From: Oegoconia quadripuncta
Taxonomy: Eukaryota; Arthropoda; Insecta; Lepidoptera; Autostichidae
Reading direction: 5' to 3'
DNA: 64,000 nt
NCBI GenBank assembly: GCA_949316235.1
Contig: OX438747.1
Coordinates: forward strand, 5,270,501-5,334,500
The position numbers and the translations under genes are program-made. The notes under the pieces were generated by a model. That model searched no databases. It was not told the origin of the DNA and saw only the letters and a list, made by a program, of their open reading frames with translations. Below, piece by piece: positions 55,654-64,000 of this stretch. Each line of letters begins with the position of its first letter. Within the stretch, counting starts at the first letter, position 1.

Positions 55654-55956
55654 ATTAACTAATCAGTAATCCTAATCATCTAAATTTATCGTGTGATTTT
55701 CATCACAGTAAAATAGCCAGCCCATTTCCTCCCATGGCTGTCGTATAAGGTAACTAAGGCAACGGAGGCGGTATTTTAACATTTTGGGCCAATGGCAGCA
55801 GCGTCACGTCAAGCAAGTTCTGCGGTATGAATCACATCAACCTCTTCGATATAGTTCACTTCTGAACATAGGGGGGTGCAGATAGACAGACGGCCCTCGA
55901 CTAAGTGGACAAACAACTATGATGTCAAAGAGCTCATGCATAACTTTTATTTATAG

Positions 55957-56104
55957 GATGCCTTGATAAAACGGCTGGGATCAAGCGCGTACCCCTTCCA
56001 CTTGGAACTGACTCCACTAGCGCCGCCTAGTGTCCAACTGGTGCCAGCCAAGCAGTACCACGGAGCACCCATAGGAACTTCGTATGACGTTCGAGCTTTT
56101 CTTG
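55957..56104 (+). CDS. Arrestin, coding exon 4
   Basis: Encodes residues 107-155 plus one base. DALIKRLGSSAYPFHLELT corresponds to the family's L-x-x-R/K-L-G-x-x-A-x-P-F-x-F segment. PPSVQLVPA and GTSYDVRAFL follow, matching the P-x-S-V-x-L and G-V-x-Y-x-x-x-x-F strands. Acceptor tttatag, donor ttg|gtaaga. Phase 0 in and phase 1 out fit both neighbours. Confidence 0.96.
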
Positions 56105-56527
56105 GTAAGAAATCTTAATAGCATTGATGGAAACACTCCATCGAAATGTCCATGGGTAGACACCCGCGATTACGGAATACACCTATGGAAAAATCATAAA
56201 TGTGAGATATCTTTATGCTTTAACGTAACGTATATGAAGTTATATGATTGCCTGGATAGGCTTTTGACTACAATCTCTCCCGATGGAAAGTCGCGATGTG
56301 ATCGGAAGCACGCAATCTCAGTAGAAGATTGAAGAGAGTTCTGGTGCTATGGCTGTCCGCATTATGAAGTGTCGCCAAGTGATCACTTTCTTTGTTGCAA
56401 GTAGGTATTAAAAATATCTAAAAAACGCTGCGCAAGACCCTATACTTATTTTGTTACTAAGCCCAAATCATATGATATTTCTATCTGAATTCACTGATAC
56501 GTTAATATGTATTTCATTTTCCATTAG
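56105..56527 (+). other. Arrestin intron 4 (423 bp)
   Basis: gtaaga to ttag. No repeat recognised. Confidence 0.85.
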
Positions 56528-56681
56528 CCGAACGAGCAGACGAAAAAGTGTCAAGAAGAAACACAGTTCGCATGGGAATTCGAGTGCTGCAAGGCCCTGG
56601 GCGACCAGCGCTGCCGGCTGTACTTCCCCAGAACTCTCCACACCATCCGCTTAGTGTGCTGACTCATCATAATGTAATGAG
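56528..56681 (+). CDS. Arrestin, coding exon 5 (polar-core arginine, start of linker)
   Basis: Encodes residues 156-206 plus two bases. KVSRRNTVRMGIRVLQ holds the conserved N-domain end. The arginine of TVR (residue 170) is at the place of the polar-core arginine that senses receptor phosphates. After Gln-177 the sequence departs from the usual short Y-A-P linker and runs on as a proline- and histidine-rich stretch (GPGRPALPAVLPQNSPHHPL). Donor ag|gtatgt is a good consensus and its phase fits exon 6. No better GT donor is found at the point where family similarity ends. The 3' boundary is therefore likely but less sure than the 5' half. Confidence 0.85.
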
Positions 56682-56774
56682 GTATGTCAGGCACTTAGTT
56701 GATGACGAAGAGTTATCCACGCCATCACAAAAAAATTCACCCTTCAAGCTGAATTCGACTCGGAATGTGTCTAA

Positions 56775-56920
56775 GGCCCGTATTAATAAACCGTTCTCAA
56801 GATTGACATGGCCTCAAGTTGACGCTTGAGAATCTGGTGCATATTAAAACAGCATCAGAAAAAATGGTCTTGAGACCGAGACGCGATCTCAATCTCAAGA
56901 ACGATTTATTAATACGGGCC
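56775..56920. mobile_element. MITE-6, Harbinger-like, 146 bp
   Basis: Ends ggcccgtattaataaa and its exact complement, flanked by TAA on both sides, a 3-bp target duplication as made by PIF/Harbinger elements. It lies 93 bp after exon 5. A diverged copy is at 27785. Confidence 0.78.
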
Positions 56921-57206
56921 TAAGAATCTAACTTCTAAATCTTCTAAAATCTGACAGCTATCAGCTAGTTCTCATTGTAATCAGTTTCAGAAAAGTCTGA
57001 ACCAAAGCGCAGTACCTGTCCAGTTTTTAACTTCGGACAATTTTTTTTCGATCGCTCATGTAGAGGAGCAAGTTCTAGCAAATAGTGAGATAGGTATTGA
57101 CAATACGCCGCGTTGTAAGGGGCTGTGTCAGGGTCGGGACCCAACAAACACATGGTTAAGTTCCTCGGACTCCTACGGCAGAAATAAGCACTCGTGGTGC
57201 ACTCAC

Positions 57207-57412
57207 ATTTGTTTTCGATTAGCGAAGTTAAGCAATGTGTGGCGCCGTCAATTCTTGGTTGGGTGATCATACGAGTGCTTCCGTGATTTGAAGGGCAGGT
57301 TCAACAATAGGTCCCGGTAGTTTTCAATTGAAAGCAGTCGTTAACCCAGGTAGTCATTAATCTGACCAATCCACCAATCTGCACTGAGCCTGCATGATGA
57401 ATTATGGATCAC
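57207..57412 (+). repeat. 5S-rRNA-derived SINE, copy
   Basis: gttttcgattagcgaagtta, gcaatgtgtggcgccgtc and ttggttgggtgatca at the head; cccggtagttttcaattgaa in the body. Confidence 0.8.
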
Positions 57413-57885
57413 ACCCTATCGAGTACATTTAGGTTTGGCATACATTATACCTTAATCTATTCCAATAACCAAAATTACTTTTCTCTCACGCCTTTGGCCT
57501 AAATGGTCTAGGCTAGATAAATATATATGTCCTAGAGACAGTACCTAAGTAGAGATTAGAACGCATTATGGAATAAAAAATTGAGCTCGAGGCATAGTAA
57601 AATCTTTTCTAGCTTCATTTTAAAATGTTTAGAGATTCTCATCACGTGCCTTATATCGACATTTCACGTATTTTTGCTCGTAAAGTTCACGGCTTTCGAT
57701 TGTGTCGTATACGATCCATGGTCATCCTATCCAGATACGGATACCTGTGGGTCCCGAACGCACCAACCCATACATAATTCAGATTATCAACCTTCGATGA
57801 GTAATGTAGTGAATGTCATGTGGGTGCAAGGTACAAGAGATTGTTTCTCTTTCTTCCTGCTATTGCCTATTCGAGCGAAATGTCT

Positions 57886-58054
57886 GTCAGTGGTGTCGAT
57901 TCGGATGTATACCAATTACCAACTAAACTAAAACCAGTTTTGGAGTGGTGCCGTCGCATCGTACTGTTCCAGAGAGAAAGAGACAGTACTGCTTTAAAAC
58001 TGGTTTTAGTTTAGTTTAGGTTAGTTGGTGAACATCCGAATCGACTCCATTGAC
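57886..58054. mobile_element. MITE-7: hairpin element, 169 bp
   Basis: gtcgattcggatgt ... ccaactaaactaaaaccag is mirrored by ctggttttagtttagtttag ... acatccgaatcgac. Relatives are at 40543-40820. Confidence 0.8.
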
Positions 58055-58077
58055 GAATTTAATAAAGACTCCAATTA

Positions 58078-58292
58078 TTAAATCTAACTAATATTATAAA
58101 TGGAAGATTGGATGTTTCTTTGTTTATTGCTCAATCACAGCGAAACTGATAAACGGAATTCGGTGAAATTAGGTAAAAATATCCTCAATTAAATACAGGA
58201 TATTTTTTATCACGATAAAGTGAGTAGTTCCCGCGGGATAAACAAATTTCCGCAATAAAGTTATTCCACACAGGCGATGCCGCGGGCGGAAA
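58078..58292 (+). mobile_element. Helitron-like repeat
   Basis: tctaactaatattataaatg at the start, attgctcaatcacagcgaaa, gataaagtgagtagttcccg, gccgcgggcggaa at the end. Confidence 0.65.
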
Positions 58293-58317
58293 GCCTTCAC
58301 AGGTATACTTAAAATAG

Positions 58318-58560
58318 TCAGTTTTTACATTTTTTTAACTCATTATCATCATCTGATTTAAGAGCAATGCTCTTGTCGGTGGAGATTTTTCCATATCTCT
58401 CTGCTCTCCGCCTTCCTCTTGACCTCCTGACGACGTTCAACTTCTCTTTTATCTGCTGCATGTAGCTTATTCTCGGTCTTCCTCTTTTTCTTTTCCCCTC
58501 TATTCTTCCTTCTATTATGGTTTTGATGAAATCATCGTGTCGTATAAGGTGTCCCCGCAT
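58318..58560 (-). pseudogene. LINE C-terminal fragment (minus)
   Basis: Minus-strand text GHLIRHDDFIKTIIEGRIEG, then KRKRGRPRISYMQQIKEKL, the GRPR-containing end of RTE-type proteins. About 55 recognisable residues. Confidence 0.78.
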
Positions 58561-58677
58561 TTTCCCTATTCTATTCTCAATTACTATTATTCTATTTTAT
58601 AATTTTTTAAACTACTGCTTATTAAAAAGCAATTTTACTTGAGAAGAACAAACAGCGCCGAGATGTTTACGATATCA

Positions 58678-58765
58678 TTTTTTTTTTTATGCACCACGGG
58701 TTGGTACATGACCTCAATCACACCTGATGTTAAGTGAAGATGAGGTCGAAGGTGGAAGCGTATCA
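58678..58765 (-). repeat. SINE-A 3' fragment
   Basis: T-run, atgcaccacgggttggtac, tgatgttaagtgaagatgag, ggtggaagcgta. Confidence 0.8.
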
Positions 58766-59063
58766 TTACCGGTTTTTTCTTCTTTCGTGTCAATACGAGC
58801 AAATATTTTTTTTTTTTTGTAATAAGTAAATGCAATAAGTACTCAATAGTATTCGTGGTCCATTTTTTCTTTCTGCTTGGCATGCAAACCCTCGGGATAT
58901 TAGCTCGAAAACGACTGAGTTCAGAAAAATTCTGCTGTAACAATCGGTCGTGAATCGAGTAAATACAATCAGATAGTCGGCCTTTAGATTATGTAACTTC
59001 ATCGGTATCTTCATCGATTACGTGTATTGTGTTCAATCAAAATAATAGCGCCAACGCCTTCCG

Positions 59064-59588
59064 TTGATCGGATCAGACTATCGGATGGAAAAACCTGACG
59101 TGTATTCCAGCCTTAATCTAATGTATGGCAAAAGAAATATAGCATCATTTAGGAAAAATAGTGATAAACATGATGTCAATACAAGAAATAAAGATAAACT
59201 TGCAGGTCACATAAGTCGCCTCCGCAAAGCATTAATTCATTCAAAGGGTTATGTATACGCTTTTTCAATAAGGTTCCAGTTGATATACAAAATCTTCCTC
59301 TCAATTATTAACAAAGCATATTATAAAATATCAGACTATTTAGATGATAATCATCCCTGGACATAATCAGATCGTTCGCATGCCAGTCTATTTCACAATT
59401 AATAATGAAATATAAAAACCTTTATGTAAAATCAGAGCCTGATTTTAAAAGAGCAACCCTTCGAGTTTCTTGCTTGTTCTTCTCAGGGGAAAATTGCATT
59501 TTGAACAAGCAGTAGCTTAAAAAATGTAAAATTGTCTATTTTAAGTGCACTCTGTGTACCTACAAAATAAAGCATTTTTGACTTTGAC
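59064..59588 (+). pseudogene. LINE C-terminus and 3' UTR
   Basis: Open frame 59064-59366 contains HDVNTRNKDKLAGHISRLRK and a KISDYLDDNHPW end, the N-T-R-x-K/D..L..P..R pattern found at the end of jockey-like polymerases. The 3' UTR has cccttcgagtttcttgc and an AATAAA followed by an atttttgactttgactg tail. Confidence 0.72.
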
Positions 59589-60097
59589 TGCATGCTTGAT
59601 TGAGGTGAAGCGTAAACCTCTTTACGAGATAATAATTAAAGTATAACAAACAACCATGCAACGCGTAATGCTATACCTTAGACCACACCGGGCCCGTGGA
59701 TGTATTTGGGTCAATCCTTTCCTCACACTCCAATGCAAACTTATAAACAGGTCAATATCGAACGTGACCGCTTTTGTTTTTAATCTTTATTTTTAGATAG
59801 GCTATGTCATGTGTGTACAAAGTTGGAGACGTAACGAAAGCAATGCGAAATATTTTATATGAAGAACTAAAATGCGTTTGATCACGGGGAAAGTGATGGT
59901 ATAACTGAAGATGAAGCACGAGGTTCCAGTACCTATTCAGGTACTGGAATATGCATTTGCCTTCACCCTAGGCTTAAATATTGAAACCACATGTATTGTA
60001 TCTTTACCTATGAAATTGGAGTCTTTTTCTTCGTTAATCATATGTATCAATTCTTGTGATGTTCAAAGCTATATCCAAATTTGTATTTTATTTGGAA

Positions 60098-60391
60098 AAT
60101 GGAATAATATTTCAATATTACATAATAAAAAAATTTTAACAGAACTCTTTTCATGTGCTTCCCATAATCATTTCTTAGATTCGCTGAAACTTTAATAAAG
60201 CGGTTACTTTTAAAAATTAACGCTGCCTATTCGTTACTTAATGTTATCCGATAATACCTACACACAAAGTTTAGCTAAATTTGGATTTGCCGTTCCCAAA
60301 AAAAAATGAAAAATGTTTGTACGGAGAAAACAGTCTTAATGAAATTCTTCATACAAAACGCCAATTTCATAGGTAAGGACCTAATATTAAA
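60098..60391 (-). repeat. Repeat X, copy 3
   Basis: Reverse-orientation match of 20457-20780, ending aatttcataggtaaggacct. Confidence 0.72.
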
Positions 60392-60542
60392 TTAATGCGA
60401 TATTTTCTGTATTTTAGTAATAAAAATATAGTATGTGGGAATGCAGTGATGTGTTAAATTTTTAATTCTAATATAATTTTTTCGGCATTTTTAAATTGTT
60501 GTATGGAAATATAAAACTATCGAAATAATACCCGCAATAAAG

Positions 60543-60864
60543 CGCTTATTACACTAACCTATTTGTACTCGTAGGGAATCTAATTAGGTGATAGGAACGT
60601 GTAATCGCAGTTGGACAGTTAGATTCCGATTTAGTGCAATTGGAAGGTCCCGACCTCATTACTTCCATCCTAAATGCAGAGACTAATTCGGCATACATTA
60701 CCGAGAGGCTTGTTCTGTTATTTCAAATGTTCTTACTTCGACCAGCAATGTATGACGAAGTCTCTGCATTTAGGATGGTGTAAAAAGCGCTTTCCTGGCT
60801 TTCGATTTCCAAATTAGAGTGTTCCAAATTAGATTTCCTACAAATAGGATAGTGCAATAAGGCT
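60543..60864. mobile_element. MITE-8 with inner inverted repeat
   Basis: Outer ends cgcttattacactaacctat / ataggatagtgcaataag. An inner pair, catcctaaatgcagagact / agtctctgcatttaggatg, lies at 60667-60778. Possibly two nested elements. Confidence 0.65.
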
Positions 60865-61009
60865 TAACTTATTTTCAACCTATTTCGTTCACGCAAGACA
60901 AACCCTACTAATTTTAACTTTTATTATAAACTGAAAATATCACATAATTTTTAACATGTGGTGGATTACAGTTCGCATGAAAACAGATTACTATCGACTG
61001 CTTATAAAA

Positions 61010-61268
61010 TAATAATAATATCCTTAGACATACACACAGCGCCATCTAGTTCCACAGTAAGCAACTATAGGCTTGTGTTGTGGATACCAGATGGTTGATA
61101 TACTACATAAATACATTTTTTTGTAAATAAATACTTATTATAAATGAAAACATCCATAACTCGGGTACACATGTCCGTATTCATCACACAAACGTATGCC
61201 CCTAGCGGGATTCGAACCCGCAACCTTTTGGTATAGTTGTCAGAGTTGCTAACCACTACACCATACAA
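61010..61268 (-). repeat. SINE-B copy, near full length
   Basis: tacacacagcgccatctagt, ggcttgtgttgtggatacca, acacatgtccgtattcatca, cgggattcgaacccgcaacc and ctaaccactacacca. Confidence 0.9.
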
Positions 61269-61639
61269 AAATATTGTTCAACTTCCCGATAAACATATTC
61301 CATCACCGACAGATCGTTATGTACCTACTCTTAATTAAAATTATTCTAAACTCGAATCCCCTGGTTGGTTAATTAATCATTTCAAAGGAATCTATACACT
61401 ATTCCGTAACTTCTCCGGAGTCCAGTTTAATGATATCTATGTATATAACTTACCTGCTCAATTACCTTCCAAATGTGGTTTTCCGTTTGCCAAGCGTTGT
61501 GGGTTACACGCTTGCATTTGACTTTGGACGAATACATTCAGCTCTGTATTGTGTTTTAACATTTAGACAACAGACTTCACCTCATATGGACTGGTCGCAT
61601 AATTATTTGTCATTGCAATTTCCCTATTTCTATTAGAAT

Positions 61640-61766
61640 TTATAACTATCCTATTTCTTAATCCAGGATATGTTCTACCTATGTACTAAATTTAAAACTA
61701 TCCGTTTCGCCGTGGTTGAGCCACAAATAAAATCCAAACCTTCGCATTTATAATATTAGTTAGATT
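61640..61766 (-). mobile_element. Helitron-like repeat fragment
   Basis: tccgtttcgccgtggttgag and cgcatttataatattagtta at the end. Confidence 0.5.
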
Positions 61767-62055
61767 AGATCAGATCAGTCCCTCAGACTGCTTATATATT
61801 ATTATTATATACAAACTTCTTTATAGCAATAATATAACAAATCTCCTTAAACTATTACGAAAAAAAGGAAAAACAATCAAAATGAATTATGATGGATGAC
61901 AAAAATCAGACAAAACCACCTTTCCACGTTCCTAAAAGCCTCAAAGATGTGGTTTAAATCGTTAACAAATTGTGAAATCGGAGTGAACAAATCCTTTATA
62001 ATTAAACTAAATTGTAAAGGTCGCAGCACAAAATGAACAAATCTTTTTATTGCAG

Positions 62056-62117
62056 GCTCAAAAGCAAGGCGAAATTGGAAGCCGACGAGAACTGCCGCCC
62101 GAAGAGAGAAGAAATGG
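62056..62117 (+). CDS. Arrestin, coding exon 6 (linker micro-exon)
   Basis: A 62-bp exon encoding the end of Arg-207, then LKSKAKLEADENCRPKREEM and one base of Asp-228. It has a strong acceptor (tttttattgcag) and donor (gg|gtaagt). The sequence is highly charged and has no counterpart in the ordinary arrestin fold. Its phase fits exons 5 and 7 exactly. Because 62 is not a multiple of three, skipping it would break the frame. Confidence 0.75.
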
Positions 62118-62391
62118 GTAAGTTGATTCTATTAAATACCTACACTGCTGATTAGGTTACCGTTGGTAGGGAGGTTAGGGTACCTGCTATACTTGTGTGT
62201 ACGTGGTGTTTTGTGTTTATTTTCACCCTACGCTTTTCGTACAACGTCATTTGATTTCTTAATACGAATACATTTAAAGGAAGAGACTTGTGCGAAATAT
62301 TTAAGACGTATACGTATATATACGTATTCCAATCAACGGGGATGTGGAGGTATACATTAATTCCTCTGTCAGTGAAATAAGAGTTTAGAAT

Positions 62392-62484
62392 GATGATGAG
62401 GCCCAAGGTGGAAGCGTGACCCAGAAACCCCATCCTATTTAGGGGACTGGCTATCTTATCTCTGACAACCGTATCACAACAATA
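62392..62484 (-). repeat. SINE-A fragment in intron 6
   Basis: gatgaggcccaaggtggaag, ggggactggctatcttatct, ctgacaaccg. Confidence 0.8.
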
Positions 62485-62489
62485 ATATC

Positions 62490-62766
62490 TTTAATAATAA
62501 ATAATAAATATCTTTATACCTACACACAGCGCCATCTAGTTCCACAGTAAGCAACTATAGGCTTGTGTTGTGGATACCAGATGGTTGATACAATACACAA
62601 ATACATTTTTTTTGGAAATAAATACATATATAAATGAAAAACATCCACAACCCGGGTACACATGTCCGTATTCATCATACAAACATATGCCCCTAGCAGG
62701 ATTCGAACTCGCGACCTTTTGGTATAGCAGCAGAGTTTCTAACCATTACACCAAACAGATCGTCGA
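62490..62766 (-). repeat. SINE-B copy 57 bp before arrestin exon 7
   Basis: tacacacagcgccatctagt through caggattcgaactcgcgacc to ccattacaccaaacagatcg. Its 3' neighbour is the branch-point and acceptor region of intron 6. Confidence 0.88.
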
Positions 62767-62823
62767 ATATATACCTAGATACAAAGGAATGAACAGAGCT
62801 TACTTTTATAATTCTCTTTTTAG

Positions 62824-62890
62824 ATAATATGGAAATGCCGCCTGCACCGCGAGCGTCCGTTGAAAAGCCATTCCTACTCTCCGACGGCAG
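62824..62890 (+). CDS. Arrestin, coding exon 7 (start of C-domain)
   Basis: Encodes the end of Asp-228 and residues 229-249. After NMEMPPAPRAS it gives VEKPFLLSDG, the conserved first strand of the arrestin C-domain (K-P/x-F-L/M-L/M-S-D-G in the family). Acceptor ctctttttag, donor cag|gtgagt. The remaining C-domain exons are not found in the last 1.1 kb and must lie to the right of the window. Confidence 0.93.
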
Positions 62891-63618
62891 GTGAGTACAG
62901 TAACGGTCTCTTCAAATACCTAGTATCGTTTGCCAATTTATATTGTTTGTTATTTTACTATTGCAGTAATTCAGACCGCTTTTATGACATAGCTAGAACT
63001 ACTATGTCTAACTGGTGAGTTCGTTTGGGTTTCGACGTCTCAGGGTGAGATGCCACAGTAACAGGTATCGAAGTATTTATTGCCAAGAAATACGGAAAAT
63101 TTCGTAGGTATAACATTTTGCATAATTAAATGTATTTGTGGCAAAGGGATTGGGCGTCAGCATGCCAATATGTCGTATGGCAATTGACAGCGCTGGTTTT
63201 CAGCGCAACCCCTCTATTCTGTGGCAATTTTAAGGCCGACGCTGTATATGTTCCCCCTGATGTAACTCCTATATTCCTACGCTACGATCAAATGTGGTAC
63301 TCGACAGTTTCGACACGGCGCCTACTATAGGTAGACAGCCATACGTGACCTCGAACCCCAGACGAATTAAAGAAAGAAAGGGTATCCTAAGTAAGAAAAG
63401 AAGTTTCTCAGCGGGGGCTCGTAAAATAACGGTGTAGCCAATGTAATGCAAAACTGCATGTACGATCACCTCGTTCGTGCATTTTCTCATCTCAGCAATT
63501 CCATAGTACTACGCTTTTCATTCGAACATACATGGTTCACGTTCGCCCATCATACAGTAAGCGCTAATACTGTTAGCATTTTTGTGAATAAATCAAGTCA
63601 TTATTATCAAGTAGTTCT
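62891..63618 (+). other. Arrestin intron 7, beginning
   Basis: Starts gtgagt. No further arrestin exon found. Short open frames at 63130-63330 and 63446-63649 have no support. Confidence 0.6.
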
Positions 63619-63683
63619 TTTTTTTTATGCACGACGGGTTCGTACTTGACCTCAATCACACCTGATGTTAAGTGCAGATGAGA
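63619..63683 (-). repeat. SINE-A 3' fragment
   Basis: T-run, atgcacgacgggttcgtact, cacctgatgttaagtg. Broken off after agatgaga. Confidence 0.8.
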
Positions 63684-63934
63684 TCTTTGTTCCTGCATCA
63701 TCATATCAGCATCATCTATCAAGCTGTATGAATCGAGCAAGGGCTCATACATGGCACTAATGCCAAATGGGGAAGAAGTCAGTGACAAAACTCTTGATGG
63801 CTTGGAAATTGTATCACTTCGAGACCGTCGGTCGTCGTCGTAGAACACCGGACGGATTACTGTGATACGCAGGTGAAAAGACAGCGCAGGCTTAGTAACA
63901 GGATCTCGTTGGCACCCTTCGGGCTTGGAACCTT
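63661..63934 (-). other. Coding-like stretch of unknown origin
   Basis: The minus strand is open for about 90 codons after a TAA near 63933. It reads CQRDPVTKPALSFHLRITV, then YDDDRRSRSDTISKP, LTSSPFGISAMYEPLLDSYS and DDADMMMQEQRSHL, and runs into the SINE-A fragment. The composition is protein-like, with a serine- and aspartate-rich middle. No family recognised. Could be part of a transposon or a stranded gene fragment. Confidence 0.25.
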
Positions 63935-64000
63935 ACAAATCAGCGAAAATCGGCTCTGCTGTATTCAAGATTTCTGTTGTGGTCCCGCTCAAACTTACGT

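Larger units (their letters stand above)
35463..55956 (+). other. Arrestin intron 3 (20.5 kb)
   Basis: About two thirds is the large element at 35774-49625. The rest holds a split SINE-A, a 5S-SINE, MITE-1 and SINE copies. No further arrestin exon is expected because exons 3 and 4 join in phase 0 at adjacent positions of the fold. Confidence 0.8.
56682..62055 (+). other. Arrestin intron 5 (5.4 kb)
   Basis: Packed with the elements listed separately between 56775 and 61766. The remaining sequence is unique and AT-rich. Confidence 0.8.

Noticed and set aside
61065..61268. Minus-strand frame ending in VRIPLGAYVCVMNTDMCTRV
   Set aside because: Translation of the SINE-B sequence. The same peptide appears at the other SINE-B copies.
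30716..62890. Calling the gene a visual arrestin (Arr1/Arr2) or kurtz outright
   Set aside because: The N-domain sequence and long linker do not clearly fit one paralog, and the diagnostic C-terminus is outside the window.

Overview
This is 64 kb of AT-rich, repeat-laden insect genomic DNA, most probably from a moth or butterfly (Lepidoptera). The evidence is intron-rich eukaryotic coding sequence with GT-AG splice sites, RTE-, R1- and jockey/CR1-like LINE tails, several tRNA-derived SINE families, a 5S-rRNA-derived SINE, many short inverted-repeat DNA transposons and Helitron-like termini of the kind common in lepidopteran genomes. There are no bacterial operons, CRISPR arrays or functional rRNA or tRNA genes.

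One host gene is clear: a plus-strand arrestin spread over at least 33 kb. I resolve seven coding exons (30716-30747, 32297-32461, 35342-35462, 55957-56104, 56528-56681, 62056-62117, 62824-62890). Their reading phases join without a break and encode about 249 residues: the whole N-domain, an unusually long inter-domain linker, and the first strand of the C-domain. The rest of the C-domain lies beyond the right edge.

Layout. Positions 1-30 kb are intergenic and almost entirely mobile-element debris: SINE families A, B, C and 5S, LINE 3' ends, and short inverted-repeat elements, including a chain of three placed end to end at 3.9-7.2 kb. A LINE encoding a restriction-like endonuclease domain ends about 380 bp before the arrestin start codon. 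Introns 1 and 2 hold a near-perfect hairpin element and SINEs. Intron 3 (20.5 kb) is dominated by one 13.85-kb insertion (35774-49625) that splits a SINE in two. Its ends are imperfect inverted repeats starting CAC, next to a 2-bp CA repeat. Inside are a palindromic 108-bp satellite, a 242-bp tandem repeat, a 181-bp satellite with four-monomer higher-order structure, and a minus-strand, partly decayed, intron-containing gene whose product starts with a SAM-like domain. Introns 4-6 hold further MITEs, SINEs and LINE tails.

The arrestin is the only gene I regard as a working host gene here. The SAM-domain gene appears to be cargo of the large element and has two in-frame stops in one exon. Two other coding-like stretches (19587-19898 plus strand, 63661-63934 minus strand) are unassigned. 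Element names such as SINE-A and MITE-1 are local labels for families I could match within the window, not database names.
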